From Devosia sp. (lineage in GTDB: Bacteria > Pseudomonadota > Alphaproteobacteria > Rhizobiales > Devosiaceae), in the NCBI RefSeq assembly GCF_024707125.1, contig NZ_JANQAH010000009.1, positions 124,001 to 188,000 on the forward strand: DNA of 64,000 nucleotides, written 5' to 3'. Shown piece by piece: positions 17,188 to 24,869 of the stretch (its first letter is position 1; each line of letters begins with the position of its first letter). The notes beneath the pieces are model-generated. The model was not told the DNA's origin. It was given only the letters and a program-made list of their open reading frames with translations, and did not search any database. The position numbers were made by a program, and so were the translations under genes.

Positions 17188-18387
17188 TTAACTCATTCGA
17201 ATGACTGTCTCGTGACGCGTGGAAACGCCTGAAATCGCCAACGTGCCATCGGAATGGACGAACCGGCCGCGCGACAGAGTGGCATGGACGCGACCGACGC
17301 CGGTATCGCTGGCGACGAGGAGATCGGCGCGGAGGCCAACACGGATTTCGCCGCGATCTTCGAGGCCGAGCGCGCGGGCCGGATTGAGCGAGGTGAGTTT
17401 TGCCGCGCCCGGCAAGCCATTGGGATCGGTCTTGCCCAGCACCAGCACGGCCGGGAGCATGGCCGAGGGATGGTAATCGGCGGCGAGGAGGTCGAGCACG
17501 CCGGCTTCGTGCGCTTCGCGCGCCGAGAGATTGCCGGAATAGGACTGGCCGCGCAGCGCGTTCGGCGCGCCCATAGCATTGAGCATGCCCCGGCGATTTG
17601 CTTCCTTCGCGGCCTCGAGCGTCACCGGAAACTCGGAAATATTGGCGCCGAGGGAATCCATCAGCTCCACTTTTTCGACCGTGTCGTCATCGTGGCTCGC
17701 CACCGGCACGCCATGCAGCGCGCAATATTGGGTAATGGCGCGGAGAGTCGCGGTCATGTCGCCGGCCGTTTCCTGGCGATCCCTGATGCGCTGCTGCAAT
17801 TGTTCGGCCGCAGCTTCGAGCGAAATGCCCTTGTTCTTGGAGATGTTGGCGGCCTGCAATTCGAGGTTGCGATACTGACCCTGCCCCGGCGTGTGATCGC
17901 AGAGCGAGACGAGATCGACCGAGCCCTCGCCGACCAGTTCCTTCACGACGGACAAGGCGGCCGGAAAAGTCACTTCAAACCGTGCATGCACGCGATGGTC
18001 GATGAGGAGGTTCGGCCGCGCCGCGACGACGGCGCGGATCATCTCGCTCGTGAAATCATAGGAGCGCATATGGCCATAGGTGGAGCCCGGCGCGAAGGAG
18101 AGCGAGGCATAGGCCGTGGTGATGCCTGCAGTTGCGAGCTTCATGTCGAGATCGCGGAGGCCCATTTCCATCGGCATGCGCACGCCCGGGCGCGGCTCGA
18201 TTTCGCGCTCGATCATGTCGCCATGCATATCGATCATGCCCGGCATCAGGAGGAGGCCGTGACCGTCCACGTCGGCATTGGCAACCGGCGTTTCGCTGAT
18301 TTCTGCGATGACGCCATCTTCGATTTTGACGGCACCGTTTTCGATGACGCGGTCGGCGAGGACGATACGGAAATTAGAGAGCCACAT
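17188..18387 (-). CDS. phnM: Alpha-D-ribose 1-methylphosphonate 5-triphosphate diphosphatase PhnM
   Basis: Metal-dependent amidohydrolase-fold enzyme of 399 residues from ATG 18387, which has AGGAAGAAG upstream. A longer frame runs into phnL. It removes pyrophosphate from ribose 1-phosphonate 5-triphosphate, making the substrate of PhnJ. The metal motif is GMIDMHGDMIE (His55, Asp57), with further metal ligands in LCDHTPGQGQ and SHDDDTVEKV. It overlaps phnL by 14 bases. The final codons coincide with a putative operator. Length and motifs look intact. Confidence 0.93.
   Translation of the reverse strand: MWLSNFRIVLADRVIENGAVKIEDGVIAEISETPVANADVDGHGLLLMPGMIDMHGDMIEREIEPRPGVRMPMEMGLRDLDMKLATAGITTAYASLSFAPGSTYGHMRSYDFTSEMIRAVVAARPNLLIDHRVHARFEVTFPAALSVVKELVGEGSVDLVSLCDHTPGQGQYRNLELQAANISKNKGISLEAAAEQLQQRIRDRQETAGDMTATLRAITQYCALHGVPVASHDDDTVEKVELMDSLGANISEFPVTLEAAKEANRRGMLNAMGAPNALRGQSYSGNLSAREAHEAGVLDLLAADYHPSAMLPAVLVLGKTDPNGLPGAAKLTSLNPARALGLEDRGEIRVGLRADLLVASDTGVGRVHATLSRGRFVHSDGTLAISGVSTRHETVIRMS
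17190..17205. promoter_or_regulatory. Second putative PhnF operator, overlapping the phnM 3' end
   Basis: AACTCATTCGAATGAC repeats the palindrome found upstream of phnF (CTCATTCGAATGAG) with one outer mismatch. The 12-bp core TCATTCGAATGA (17193-17204) is perfect. It covers the last codons of phnM and lies about 105 bp upstream of phnC, where it could control an internal promoter for phnCDEE. Confidence 0.6.
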
Positions 18388-19105
18388 TTTCTTCTTCCTC
18401 GCTCTGGTCGGCAACGACACGAGTATTGAGATTGATTTCGCGGGTGATCAACTGGGCGACATCGCCCGGATGGTGGAACACGCCGATGATGGCGACGCCC
18501 TGCCCCTTCAAATCCGAGAGCCGGCGCACGAGCGCGGCGCGGGCGCCAACGTCGAGCGAAGCTGTCGGCTCGTCCAGCAGCAGCAGTTTTTGCGGCAGGA
18601 TGAGCGCACGGGCCAAATTGACCTTCTGCTGCTCGCCACCCGAAAAGGTCGAGGGATAGGCGCGCCAGAGTTCTGGACGCACGCCGAACTGGTCGAGCCA
18701 GTGCCGGGCTTGATCCAGCGCCTCGGCCTGCGATGTGCCGGCGAGAAGCAGCGGCTCGGCGACGATATCCTGGGCCGCAACGCGCGGACGGGCGTTGAGG
18801 AACTGCGTCACAAAGCCGATTTCCTCGCGGCGAAGCAGCGCGATATCGACATCGGCCGCATTGGCGAGGTCGATTTCGCCATGGTTGGACCGGTACCAGA
18901 CATGACCGCCGACCGGCAGATAGCTGCGCCAGATGGTGCGCAGCAGCGTCGACTTGCCGGCGCCGTTGTGCCCGCGCAGCAGCAGGAATTCGCCTTCATG
19001 AAGGTCAAAGCTGACCCCTTCAAAGGCATGCAGCATGCTGTCGAGGTGATACATGCGAAAAGTCTTGGTCAGGCCGTCGACACGCAGGAGGGGAGTGGAA
19101 GTCAT
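18374..19105 (-). CDS. phnL: C-P lyase system ABC-type protein PhnL
   Basis: ABC-type ATPase of 243 residues associated with the C-P lyase core rather than with transport. Walker A is GHNGAGKST (45-53), the signature FSGGEQQKVNLARA, and Walker B LLLLDEPTASLD. The distinctive PhnL stretch VTQFLNARPRVAAQDIVAEP between Walker A and signature is present. PhnL is required for ribose 1-phosphonate triphosphate formation with PhnG, PhnH and PhnI. It follows phnK by nine bases and overlaps phnM. Confidence 0.93.
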   Translation of the reverse strand: MTSTPLLRVDGLTKTFRMYHLDSMLHAFEGVSFDLHEGEFLLLRGHNGAGKSTLLRTIWRSYLPVGGHVWYRSNHGEIDLANAADVDIALLRREEIGFVTQFLNARPRVAAQDIVAEPLLLAGTSQAEALDQARHWLDQFGVRPELWRAYPSTFSGGEQQKVNLARALILPQKLLLLDEPTASLDVGARAALVRRLSDLKGQGVAIIGVFHHPGDVAQLITREINLNTRVVADQSEEEENVAL

Positions 19106-19114
19106 GGCCTGTCC

Positions 19115-19936
19115 TCAGAGCTTTGCGTGTACGAGTTGCTGGGTATAGGGGTGCTGCGGGTCCTGGAACACCTGATCGGCAAGACCCTGCTCCACCACCT
19201 CGCCGTGGCGCATGACCATGACGCGGTCGGCCATCGTGCGGATGACGCCCAGATCGTGGCTGACCAGCACCATGGTGATCTTCCGGTCGCGCTGCAGGCG
19301 CTTTAGCGTATCGAGCACCAGCGCCTGCACGGAAACGTCGAGACCGGTGGTCGGCTCGTCGAGCAGCAGCAGGGCCGGTTCGAGCGCGATGGCCTTGGCC
19401 AATTGCACGCGTTGCTGCATGCCGCCGGAAAGTTCGATCGGGCGGGCGTCCATGCGCGAAAGCGGAAATTCGGAAGCATCGAGAGCTTCGCGCGCCTTGG
19501 CGCGGAGCACCTCAAAGCTGCGTTCGCCGGCGATGAGCAGACGCTCAGCGACATTGCCGCTCGAGGAGTGCTTCATCAGCAGGCCCAGATGCGGGTTCTG
19601 GTAGACGATGCCGATATGGCGCGCGCAGAGCATGCGTCGCTCATAGCGCGTCAGGTCGAAGAGATTGCCGTCATCGCGGTTGGGGAGGCGCAGGGTGTAG
19701 TCGCCGTGATCAGGCGTATCCTCGAGGTTCATCATCCGCAGCAGCGTCGATTTTCCCGAGCCGCTTTCCCCGACAATGCCCATGACTTCGCCAGGATAGA
19801 CCGTGGCGTCGACATGGCGCAGGGCGCGGACATCACCGTAGGTTTTGGAAATGTCGCGCATGGTGAGAAGCGGTTCAGCCCGCATCAGGCGCGGTTCGGC
19901 GCGGGTCAGCGCCGCGGGGCTCATATCGAGGCTCAT
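19115..19936 (-). CDS. phnK: C-P lyase system ABC-type protein PhnK
   Basis: ABC-type ATPase of 273 residues that in characterised systems docks on the PhnGHIJ core. Walker A is GESGSGKST (56-64), the signature LSGGMQQRVQLAKA, and Walker B LLLLDEPTTGLD, followed by LVSHDLGVIR. The N-terminus is about 20 residues longer than usual, so a later Met (MRAEPLLTM) could be the true start. It overlaps phnJ by ATGA. All ATPase motifs are intact, in contrast to the damaged cofactor site of PhnJ. Confidence 0.93.
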   Translation of the reverse strand: MSLDMSPAALTRAEPRLMRAEPLLTMRDISKTYGDVRALRHVDATVYPGEVMGIVGESGSGKSTLLRMMNLEDTPDHGDYTLRLPNRDDGNLFDLTRYERRMLCARHIGIVYQNPHLGLLMKHSSSGNVAERLLIAGERSFEVLRAKAREALDASEFPLSRMDARPIELSGGMQQRVQLAKAIALEPALLLLDEPTTGLDVSVQALVLDTLKRLQRDRKITMVLVSHDLGVIRTMADRVMVMRHGEVVEQGLADQVFQDPQHPYTQQLVHAKL

Positions 19937-20847
19937 GCCGAAAACTCCCCATTGCGATACCAGGTTTTGCCGATCTCGACCGGCGCGCCTTCCGCCTGCT
20001 GAATGGCCTTGATGCCAAGATTGCTGTCGGACACTTCAAAGGCCGAACCGCCGCCATCGACGGGCAATTCGTTCATGAAATAGCCCGAGACGCCGGAGCG
20101 TCGGCAGGTGAGGTCGGCATGGTGCTCGACCTGATAGGGGCGATCCGAAAAGACCAGCGGCTCGACGCGGGTAAAGGGCGGCACGGCGAACAGCCGCTTT
20201 TCCCGGCCCGCAGAGAGGAAGGTGAGGTGCTTGGCCATGTTGAGCTTTGGTACGTCCCAGCGCGGAATGGGCGAGGGTGTCATCACGTGGCGGCCATTGA
20301 CCATGGAGGGGTAGCCGGCACCCTGCATGATCCTGCCCTTGCGAACGATCTGCTCGTAAAGCGTCAGCCAGAGTTTTCCGTAGTCGGCATCGGCATGCAT
20401 CTGCCGGGCGATGGAAATGTTGGGCTCGACCCCGCGCAGCGGCTCGGGATTGGGCACCTGCAGCACGAGGATCTGGTCCTCGCGCATCACCTCTTCGGGC
20501 ACGCGGTGACGCGACTGCACAATGGAGGCGGCGAGGGTGTCCCAGGTTTCCCCGGCGCCCGAAACGCGCGAAATGAAGCGGCGGATCGAGGCGGCGTTGA
20601 CGCCATCATCGGCACCCTGGTCGATCACTTTCACCACCGAAGTCGGGTTGACCAGCGTGAGGGTCACCTGCAACCCGCCCGTGCCCCAGCCACGGGCCAT
20701 CGGCACTTCACGGCTGGCATAGGGCATCTGGCAGCCGGGCACGGCGATGGCCTTGAGCATTTTTCGACGCAGCTCGCGCTTGGCCGAGGCATCGAGGAAG
20801 CCATAGCTGGTCGCAGACCAGGGTTTTGTCAGGGATGAAAGACTCAT
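19933..20847 (-). CDS. phnJ: C-P lyase core subunit PhnJ homolog with degenerate cysteine motif
   Basis: Radical-SAM-type C-P lyase subunit by homology and position, 304 residues. In known PhnJ, three cysteines of a Cys-x2-Cys-x21-Cys-x5-Cys motif bind the 4Fe-4S cluster and the fourth makes a thiyl radical. Here only the first is kept (Cys248 in DLTCRRSG). The following positions read Ser251, Val272 (FEVSD) and Gly278 (SNLGIK). The only other cysteine is Cys39, next to Gly38, which aligns with the glycyl-radical residue (AVPGCQMP). The rest of the fold is well kept (RGWGTGG, KVIDQGADD, PSPIPRWD, SAGREKRLFAVPPFT) and the frame is clean with ATGA overlaps on both sides. It is either inactive, modified in mechanism, or a structural subunit. 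Confidence 0.9.
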   Translation of the reverse strand: MSLSSLTKPWSATSYGFLDASAKRELRRKMLKAIAVPGCQMPYASREVPMARGWGTGGLQVTLTLVNPTSVVKVIDQGADDGVNAASIRRFISRVSGAGETWDTLAASIVQSRHRVPEEVMREDQILVLQVPNPEPLRGVEPNISIARQMHADADYGKLWLTLYEQIVRKGRIMQGAGYPSMVNGRHVMTPSPIPRWDVPKLNMAKHLTFLSAGREKRLFAVPPFTRVEPLVFSDRPYQVEHHADLTCRRSGVSGYFMNELPVDGGGSAFEVSDSNLGIKAIQQAEGAPVEIGKTWYRNGEFSA

Positions 20848-21929
20848 TCTGCGGGCTCCGTCTGGCGCTCGACAGCGCCCTTCTGTTCGGCTGCTGCCTT
20901 CTGGGCCTTGGCATCGCGCATGGCGTCGAGCGTCGACTGGAAGGTCACGTAGTGCGGCAGCTTGAAGTGGATGCAGAAGCCCGAGGCCTCTACGCTTTCG
21001 GTGTGATACAGATAAAATTCTTCGTGGACGGGCGAGCCAACCGGGGCTTCGGCGGAGTTGAGATCGAGCGTTGCCGCCGCGATCACCTTTACTTCGTTCC
21101 AGCCGAAGGTCGCGGCAAAGCCAAGATCGAGGAACCCGCCCTTTTCCTTCGACGTCACTTCGGCCTGGCTGACGCGCACGCGCCCGGCGGAAAACTCGGT
21201 GCCGCGCGGATGGCGCACCACCACTTCGGCTTCGCCCAAGCGCAGTTCATTGACCGTCGGATGGGCATTGCCGTAGCCGCGCATGGCCGAATAGCCGAGG
21301 GCAAGCACGCCACCGGTTTCGGCACGCGCCAGGCTTTGCAGGCGATGCGCACGCGAGGCCGGAAAGAGGAGCGGTTCACGCGTCAGGTCCGGGATGTCTT
21401 CTAAGGCCACATCGGCTTCGCTCGTAGGAGCAAGCAGCCCTTGCTGGCGCTGCCAATCGGCGAGCGACGGCTGTTGGGCCGGTGCCGGTTTTGCCGCTGC
21501 ATCAACGGCCGGCGGCGCATAGGGTTTTCCTTCGAGCACGTCGGTCGCGAGCACGCGGTGCGAGTAGTCGAGGGTCGGTCCCAGAATCTGGCCGCCGGGA
21601 ATATCCTTGAACGCTGCCGAAATGCGGCGCTGCGTGAGAATTTCGTCCTGCTGCACCGGGCGGGCGATGGTGATGCGCGGCTGGGTCGTGCGCCAGGCGC
21701 GCAGCACCAGCACGGCTTCCGACAGTTCGCCGCCGGTCTGGGCCAGAGCTAGCGCCGCGAGTTCCTCGCTATAGAGCGAGGCTTCGCCCATCACGCGGTC
21801 GATGAGATAGGGCATGGTCTGCTTGATGGTCTCGACGCGGTTTGCATCGATCGTGCCCAGATCCTGTCGGAAGAGGCGCTCGGCCTGTTCGATGGCCTTT
21901 TCGCCACCGCGGGTTGCTACATATGCCAT
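20844..21929 (-). CDS. phnI: C-P lyase core subunit PhnI
   Basis: Core subunit of 361 residues that, with PhnG, PhnH and PhnL, replaces adenine of ATP by the phosphonate to give ribose 1-phosphonate 5-triphosphate. Conserved stretches include the start MAYVATRGGEKAIEQA, RRISAAFKDIPGGQ, and near the C-terminus FCIHFKLPHYVTFQ. The two His of HFKLPH correspond to the metal-site pair at the PhnI-PhnJ interface in the characterised complex. These are kept although the partner cysteines in PhnJ are gone. The C-terminal tail is Ala/Glu-rich and longer than usual. Confidence 0.93.
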   Translation of the reverse strand: MAYVATRGGEKAIEQAERLFRQDLGTIDANRVETIKQTMPYLIDRVMGEASLYSEELAALALAQTGGELSEAVLVLRAWRTTQPRITIARPVQQDEILTQRRISAAFKDIPGGQILGPTLDYSHRVLATDVLEGKPYAPPAVDAAAKPAPAQQPSLADWQRQQGLLAPTSEADVALEDIPDLTREPLLFPASRAHRLQSLARAETGGVLALGYSAMRGYGNAHPTVNELRLGEAEVVVRHPRGTEFSAGRVRVSQAEVTSKEKGGFLDLGFAATFGWNEVKVIAAATLDLNSAEAPVGSPVHEEFYLYHTESVEASGFCIHFKLPHYVTFQSTLDAMRDAKAQKAAAEQKGAVERQTEPAE

Positions 21930-22468
21930 TACAGCACCTCCACCAGGGTCGAGCGCGGAATGCCGATGGCCGAACGGCCATCAACGAGGAGCATGTCAAA
22001 GCCTTCGGGATAGGCGCAGAGCATGGCGCGCATGGCCCAGAAACCTGACGAAACGCCGAGGGAAAGTTCCAAAAACCCATCGACACCCGGGCCGGAAAGC
22101 CGCACGCGCTGGCCCACGCCATGGCGGACTTGGGCAACCAGCGTCGCCCCGTCATCGGGATAAAGCGCGCTACCGCAGCGGAGGGCGACAAGCCGAGCTT
22201 CGGCGCCCTCGAGCGAGGAGAGGAACACATGGTCGGCCTCAGAAATATCGTCGGCCTGAAGCGCGCCGGTCGCCGCGATCTGCGCCCGGAGGGCCGGATC
22301 GTCCGAAAAGACGGTGCATTCTAGATCGACCAGCGTTTCGGCGATGGCGGCGAGGCCGGCTTCGGGCAGTTCTCTGATATCCCCGGGGCGCGAAAGGGCC
22401 CACATCAGCGCCTCAAAAGTGGCGTTGGCGCGCATTTCAATGGCGTCGGGAGGAGCAACGGTCAGCAT
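21929..22468 (-). CDS. phnH: C-P lyase core subunit PhnH
   Basis: Core subunit of 179 residues, slightly shorter than the about 194 usual. It forms part of the PhnGHIJ complex. Family features visible are FEALMWALSRPG near the N-terminus, the central LVDLECTVFSD, and GPGVDG in the second half. It is coupled to phnG by TGATG and to phnI by a one-base overlap. No known catalytic residues are assigned to this subunit. Confidence 0.9.
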   Translation of the reverse strand: MLTVAPPDAIEMRANATFEALMWALSRPGDIRELPEAGLAAIAETLVDLECTVFSDDPALRAQIAATGALQADDISEADHVFLSSLEGAEARLVALRCGSALYPDDGATLVAQVRHGVGQRVRLSGPGVDGFLELSLGVSSGFWAMRAMLCAYPEGFDMLLVDGRSAIGIPRSTLVEVL

Positions 22469-22914
22469 CAGAACGTCTCCATTTCAACGCGCGTGGCTTC
22501 CACCTGCCGCATGCGGGCAGTGTCTTCAGCGGCCTGATGCGCGCGTTCTTCGGCGAGAAAGGTCGTTATGGCCGGTTGTTCGCCGGTCGCGGCAAGGCGC
22601 AGGTCGACGACGGCCATGGCCATGGCGCGTTCGAGATCGCGCCCGGTCACCATGCCATAGCCGACATAGCCGGCGGCATCGGCGATATGCGCCTCGCTGA
22701 CCAGCACTTCGCCGAGGTGAAAATCGACATTTTCGACCGTGTCGCGCATTGGGACCATGACGAGCCCGGTGCGATTGGTGATGACCGAAATCTCGCCCAC
22801 GCCCTCAAGCAAGGTTTCGGCTAGCGCTTTCAGAAGTGCCGGCCGCGCCCGCGCCAGAATGTCGAGCGTCGCTCCGTGAGTGGAGCCACCCGATGGTGTC
22901 TCGTTAAACATCAT
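22468..22914 (-). CDS. phnG: C-P lyase core subunit PhnG
   Basis: First structural gene of the C-P lyase set, 148 residues from ATG 22914 (ATG 22911 is adjacent). The longer frame reaching 23016 lies inside phnF. The preceding AAAGAGA is a plausible ribosome site. Typical PhnG stretches are RTGLVMVPMRDTVENVDFHLGEVL and GYGMVTGRDLERAMAMAVVD. It overlaps the end of phnF by about eleven bases, so PhnF is co-transcribed with the genes it would regulate. Confidence 0.9.
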   Translation of the reverse strand: MMFNETPSGGSTHGATLDILARARPALLKALAETLLEGVGEISVITNRTGLVMVPMRDTVENVDFHLGEVLVSEAHIADAAGYVGYGMVTGRDLERAMAMAVVDLRLAATGEQPAITTFLAEERAHQAAEDTARMRQVEATRVEMETF

Positions 22915-23659
22915 TGTCTCTTTCGGTGGTAAGCACGGTCGGCTGGTCGGTTTCGAAGGTGAACTGCACCCGGTCGCCCGCCCACACAGCCTCGGAAAAT
23001 CCAATCGGTCGCCCATCGAGATCGGCGTCGACCTTTTGCACCACGAGCACCGACTGGCCGGCGCGCAGCATCAACATGCTCGCCTCGCTTTCGGAGGCGA
23101 GGCGCGTGAAGACAGTGGTGCGCAGGCGCCGGTAATCGATGATGCCGTAGGAATGATAGACTTTTGTGATCGACGACAGTTCCCGCCGCCGCTCCGGCAG
23201 GTCGGGGAAGCGGGTGGTGTCGTGATAGGCCCAGCCGATGCTGATCGGCAGGTCATTGGCAAAGCCGCGCCAGGAGCGGGCAAAAACCTTGGCCTCGGGC
23301 TCGATGCCCAATGCCGAGGCGACGCGCTTGCTCGCCGGAATGGTCATTTCCGCAAGCGTTTCGCCCGACGCGGTCAAACCCTGCGACATCAGGTTTTCGT
23401 GGAAACGCGTGCGCGAACCGATGACGTAGTTGAGGAGCGGCGCGCGCTCGACAAAGGTGCCGCGGCCATGTTCGACGCGCAGCTTGCCTTCGCTGACGAG
23501 GGCCGCCAGCGCCTTGCGCAGCGAGTGGCGTCGCGTGCCATAGAGCAGGCAAAGCTCGGGCTCGGACGGCAGGCGCGCATCCGGCGCAAGACGTCCCGTG
23601 GTAATTTCTTCGCTGATCCGATCCCGGGTTTCCTCCCAGGAATGGCCTTGATTCCGCAT
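22904..23659 (-). CDS. phnF: GntR-family regulator PhnF
   Basis: Transcription factor of 251 residues with an N-terminal GntR winged helix (about 8-75, LPSEPELCLLYGTRRHSLRK) and a C-terminal UTRA ligand-binding domain (about 95-240). PhnF of mycobacteria represses a phosphate-starvation promoter, and the homologs in phn operons of rhizobia and enterobacteria are of the same type. Directly upstream of its ATG lies the palindrome CTCATTCGAATGAG, repeated near phnC, and farther upstream a PHO box. The likely scheme is activation by PhoB and repression by PhnF until a phosphonate or its metabolite binds. Confidence 0.9.
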   Translation of the reverse strand: MRNQGHSWEETRDRISEEITTGRLAPDARLPSEPELCLLYGTRRHSLRKALAALVSEGKLRVEHGRGTFVERAPLLNYVIGSRTRFHENLMSQGLTASGETLAEMTIPASKRVASALGIEPEAKVFARSWRGFANDLPISIGWAYHDTTRFPDLPERRRELSSITKVYHSYGIIDYRRLRTTVFTRLASESEASMLMLRAGQSVLVVQKVDADLDGRPIGFSEAVWAGDRVQFTFETDQPTVLTTERDNDV

Positions 23660-23663
23660 TGCA

Positions 23664-23685
23664 CCAACTCATTCGAATGAGCTGG
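23664..23685. promoter_or_regulatory. Putative PhnF operator upstream of phnF
   Basis: The 14-bp perfect palindrome CTCATTCGAATGAG (23668-23681) is extended on each side by one unmatched base and then CCA/TGG, giving a 22-bp near-palindrome. It begins five bases upstream of the phnF ATG and recurs at 17190-17205. Two-copy occurrence in the same operon and the dyad size fit a GntR dimer. Confidence 0.65.
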
Positions 23686-23700
23686 TTTTAGTCGGGGTCA

Positions 23701-23718
23701 ATGACACGCGCGTGACAC
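23701..23718 (-). promoter_or_regulatory. PHO box (PhoB site) upstream of the phn operon
   Basis: On the minus strand GTGTCAC-GCGC-GTGTCAT: two 7-bp direct repeats separated by 4 bp, the spacing and near-consensus of a PhoB box (CTGTCAT-N4-CTGTCAT). It lies about 42-59 bp upstream of phnF, a normal place to replace a -35 element. Confidence 0.75.
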
Positions 23719-23780
23719 GGCGCGGACCAACCATGCGACGGTCCGGCTTTAGCAGCGCCATTCGAAAAACCGATGACGCC

Positions 23781-24869
23781 TTAGCTCTGCATGCGCTTGA
23801 GAAGGTCCGTCAGGTCCTTTGCATGGGGGCTGGACTGCACGCGATCTGCAGCCAGATGTGGTCTGTGGGCCCTGACATCGGAGGGGCTGTAGGCAAATTC
23901 ACGCCGGAAGGCGCGGCTGAATTCTGCAGCATCGTTGAAGCAGAAATCTTCTGCCACTTCGAAGATGCGCCGCCCGCTCAGGGGGTCGGCCAGCACCTTG
24001 TGCGCTGCCAGCAGCCGTCGCTTCTGGATATAGTGCATGATGCCGCCCGAGGCCTCGAAAAGTCGGTAGAGGCGGGAGCGGGAAACGCCCAGCCCGCGCA
24101 GGATGAAATTCACATCGAGCGCCGGATTTTGCAGATTATCCTGCACGCACTGTCGGGCGCGTTCGAGGAGGGCGTGGTTGATCAGCGCCCCGGCCTCTTC
24201 GAGGCGATCGGGCGACGGCGTAATCGCCGCAAGCAGCAGCGCGCGCGTGGCTGCGAAAAGCTCGGCGAGGTCCCCCGGCTGCAGCTGCGACATGCGGCTT
24301 TCCAGGCTCAGCATATAGTCGGCAAAAATGCCGCCCATGCCGTCTTGCAGCAGCGTGAGCGAGGCGGCGTCGAGGAGGTGGGCGGCGTCGCGGCAGGTAT
24401 CGCGCGGGACATAGAGCAGATGCGCCTTGCCCGCCGTGACCTGGCCATGGAAGGGGTCGACGAGGGAGGTAAGCTGCGGAATTCCTGAAACATTTTCGAG
24501 AAGGACCCTGGAGCCCTCGATCGTGCATCGACCGGTGACGAAGAGCGAAACGACCCAATGATCCAATGGATCGCGCTTGGATTGCTCGGCGAGACTGGCA
24601 AAGCGCAGGCTGTCGGTCTCGATGGTCTGGAAGGCCATGCTGCCCAGATCCCAGGTGCGATGCCGGGCGCGAAAATTCCTGTTGTCCTGGCTCGGAAAGA
24701 TGTCGAAGGCGGCGGAATGGACATCACGCCAGGCGTCGAACCGATCCGCGACAGGCACTTCACTGGTTGAAAAATCTATAGGCCTCAGACCGATAGCTTC
24801 GTCATTCGGCGAATCCATCAGCGGCACAACCGGCTGATATCGCGGACGAATACTGGACGCATGGTACAT
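23781..24869 (-). CDS. AraC-family transcriptional regulator
   Basis: 362 residues from ATG 24869, preceded by AGGGGGAG. A longer frame to 25022 lacks support. The N-terminal about 240 residues resemble the AraC-binding-like domain of plant-symbiont/FeaR-type regulators (FDAWRDVH, then WVVSLFVTG), and the C-terminal about 100 residues carry two helix-turn-helix units (VNFILRGLGVSRSRLYRLFE and FCFNDAAEFSRAFRREFAYSP). It is a diverged paralog of the regulator at 34697-35725, with the same domain plan. Its target is unknown. The neighbours suggest nothing clear, and it is separated from phnF by 120 bp with the same orientation. Confidence 0.82.
   Translation of the reverse strand: MYHASSIRPRYQPVVPLMDSPNDEAIGLRPIDFSTSEVPVADRFDAWRDVHSAAFDIFPSQDNRNFRARHRTWDLGSMAFQTIETDSLRFASLAEQSKRDPLDHWVVSLFVTGRCTIEGSRVLLENVSGIPQLTSLVDPFHGQVTAGKAHLLYVPRDTCRDAAHLLDAASLTLLQDGMGGIFADYMLSLESRMSQLQPGDLAELFAATRALLLAAITPSPDRLEEAGALINHALLERARQCVQDNLQNPALDVNFILRGLGVSRSRLYRLFEASGGIMHYIQKRRLLAAHKVLADPLSGRRIFEVAEDFCFNDAAEFSRAFRREFAYSPSDVRAHRPHLAADRVQSSPHAKDLTDLLKRMQS

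Noticed and set aside
15220-18429. Long plus-strand frames opposite phnD and phnM
   Set aside because: They mirror well-supported phn genes and have no ribosome sites or domain features.
23660-23700. Assigning exact -35 and -10 boxes for phnF
   Set aside because: Several weak matches such as TTGACC exist but none is convincing next to the PHO box, so only the box and operator are reported.
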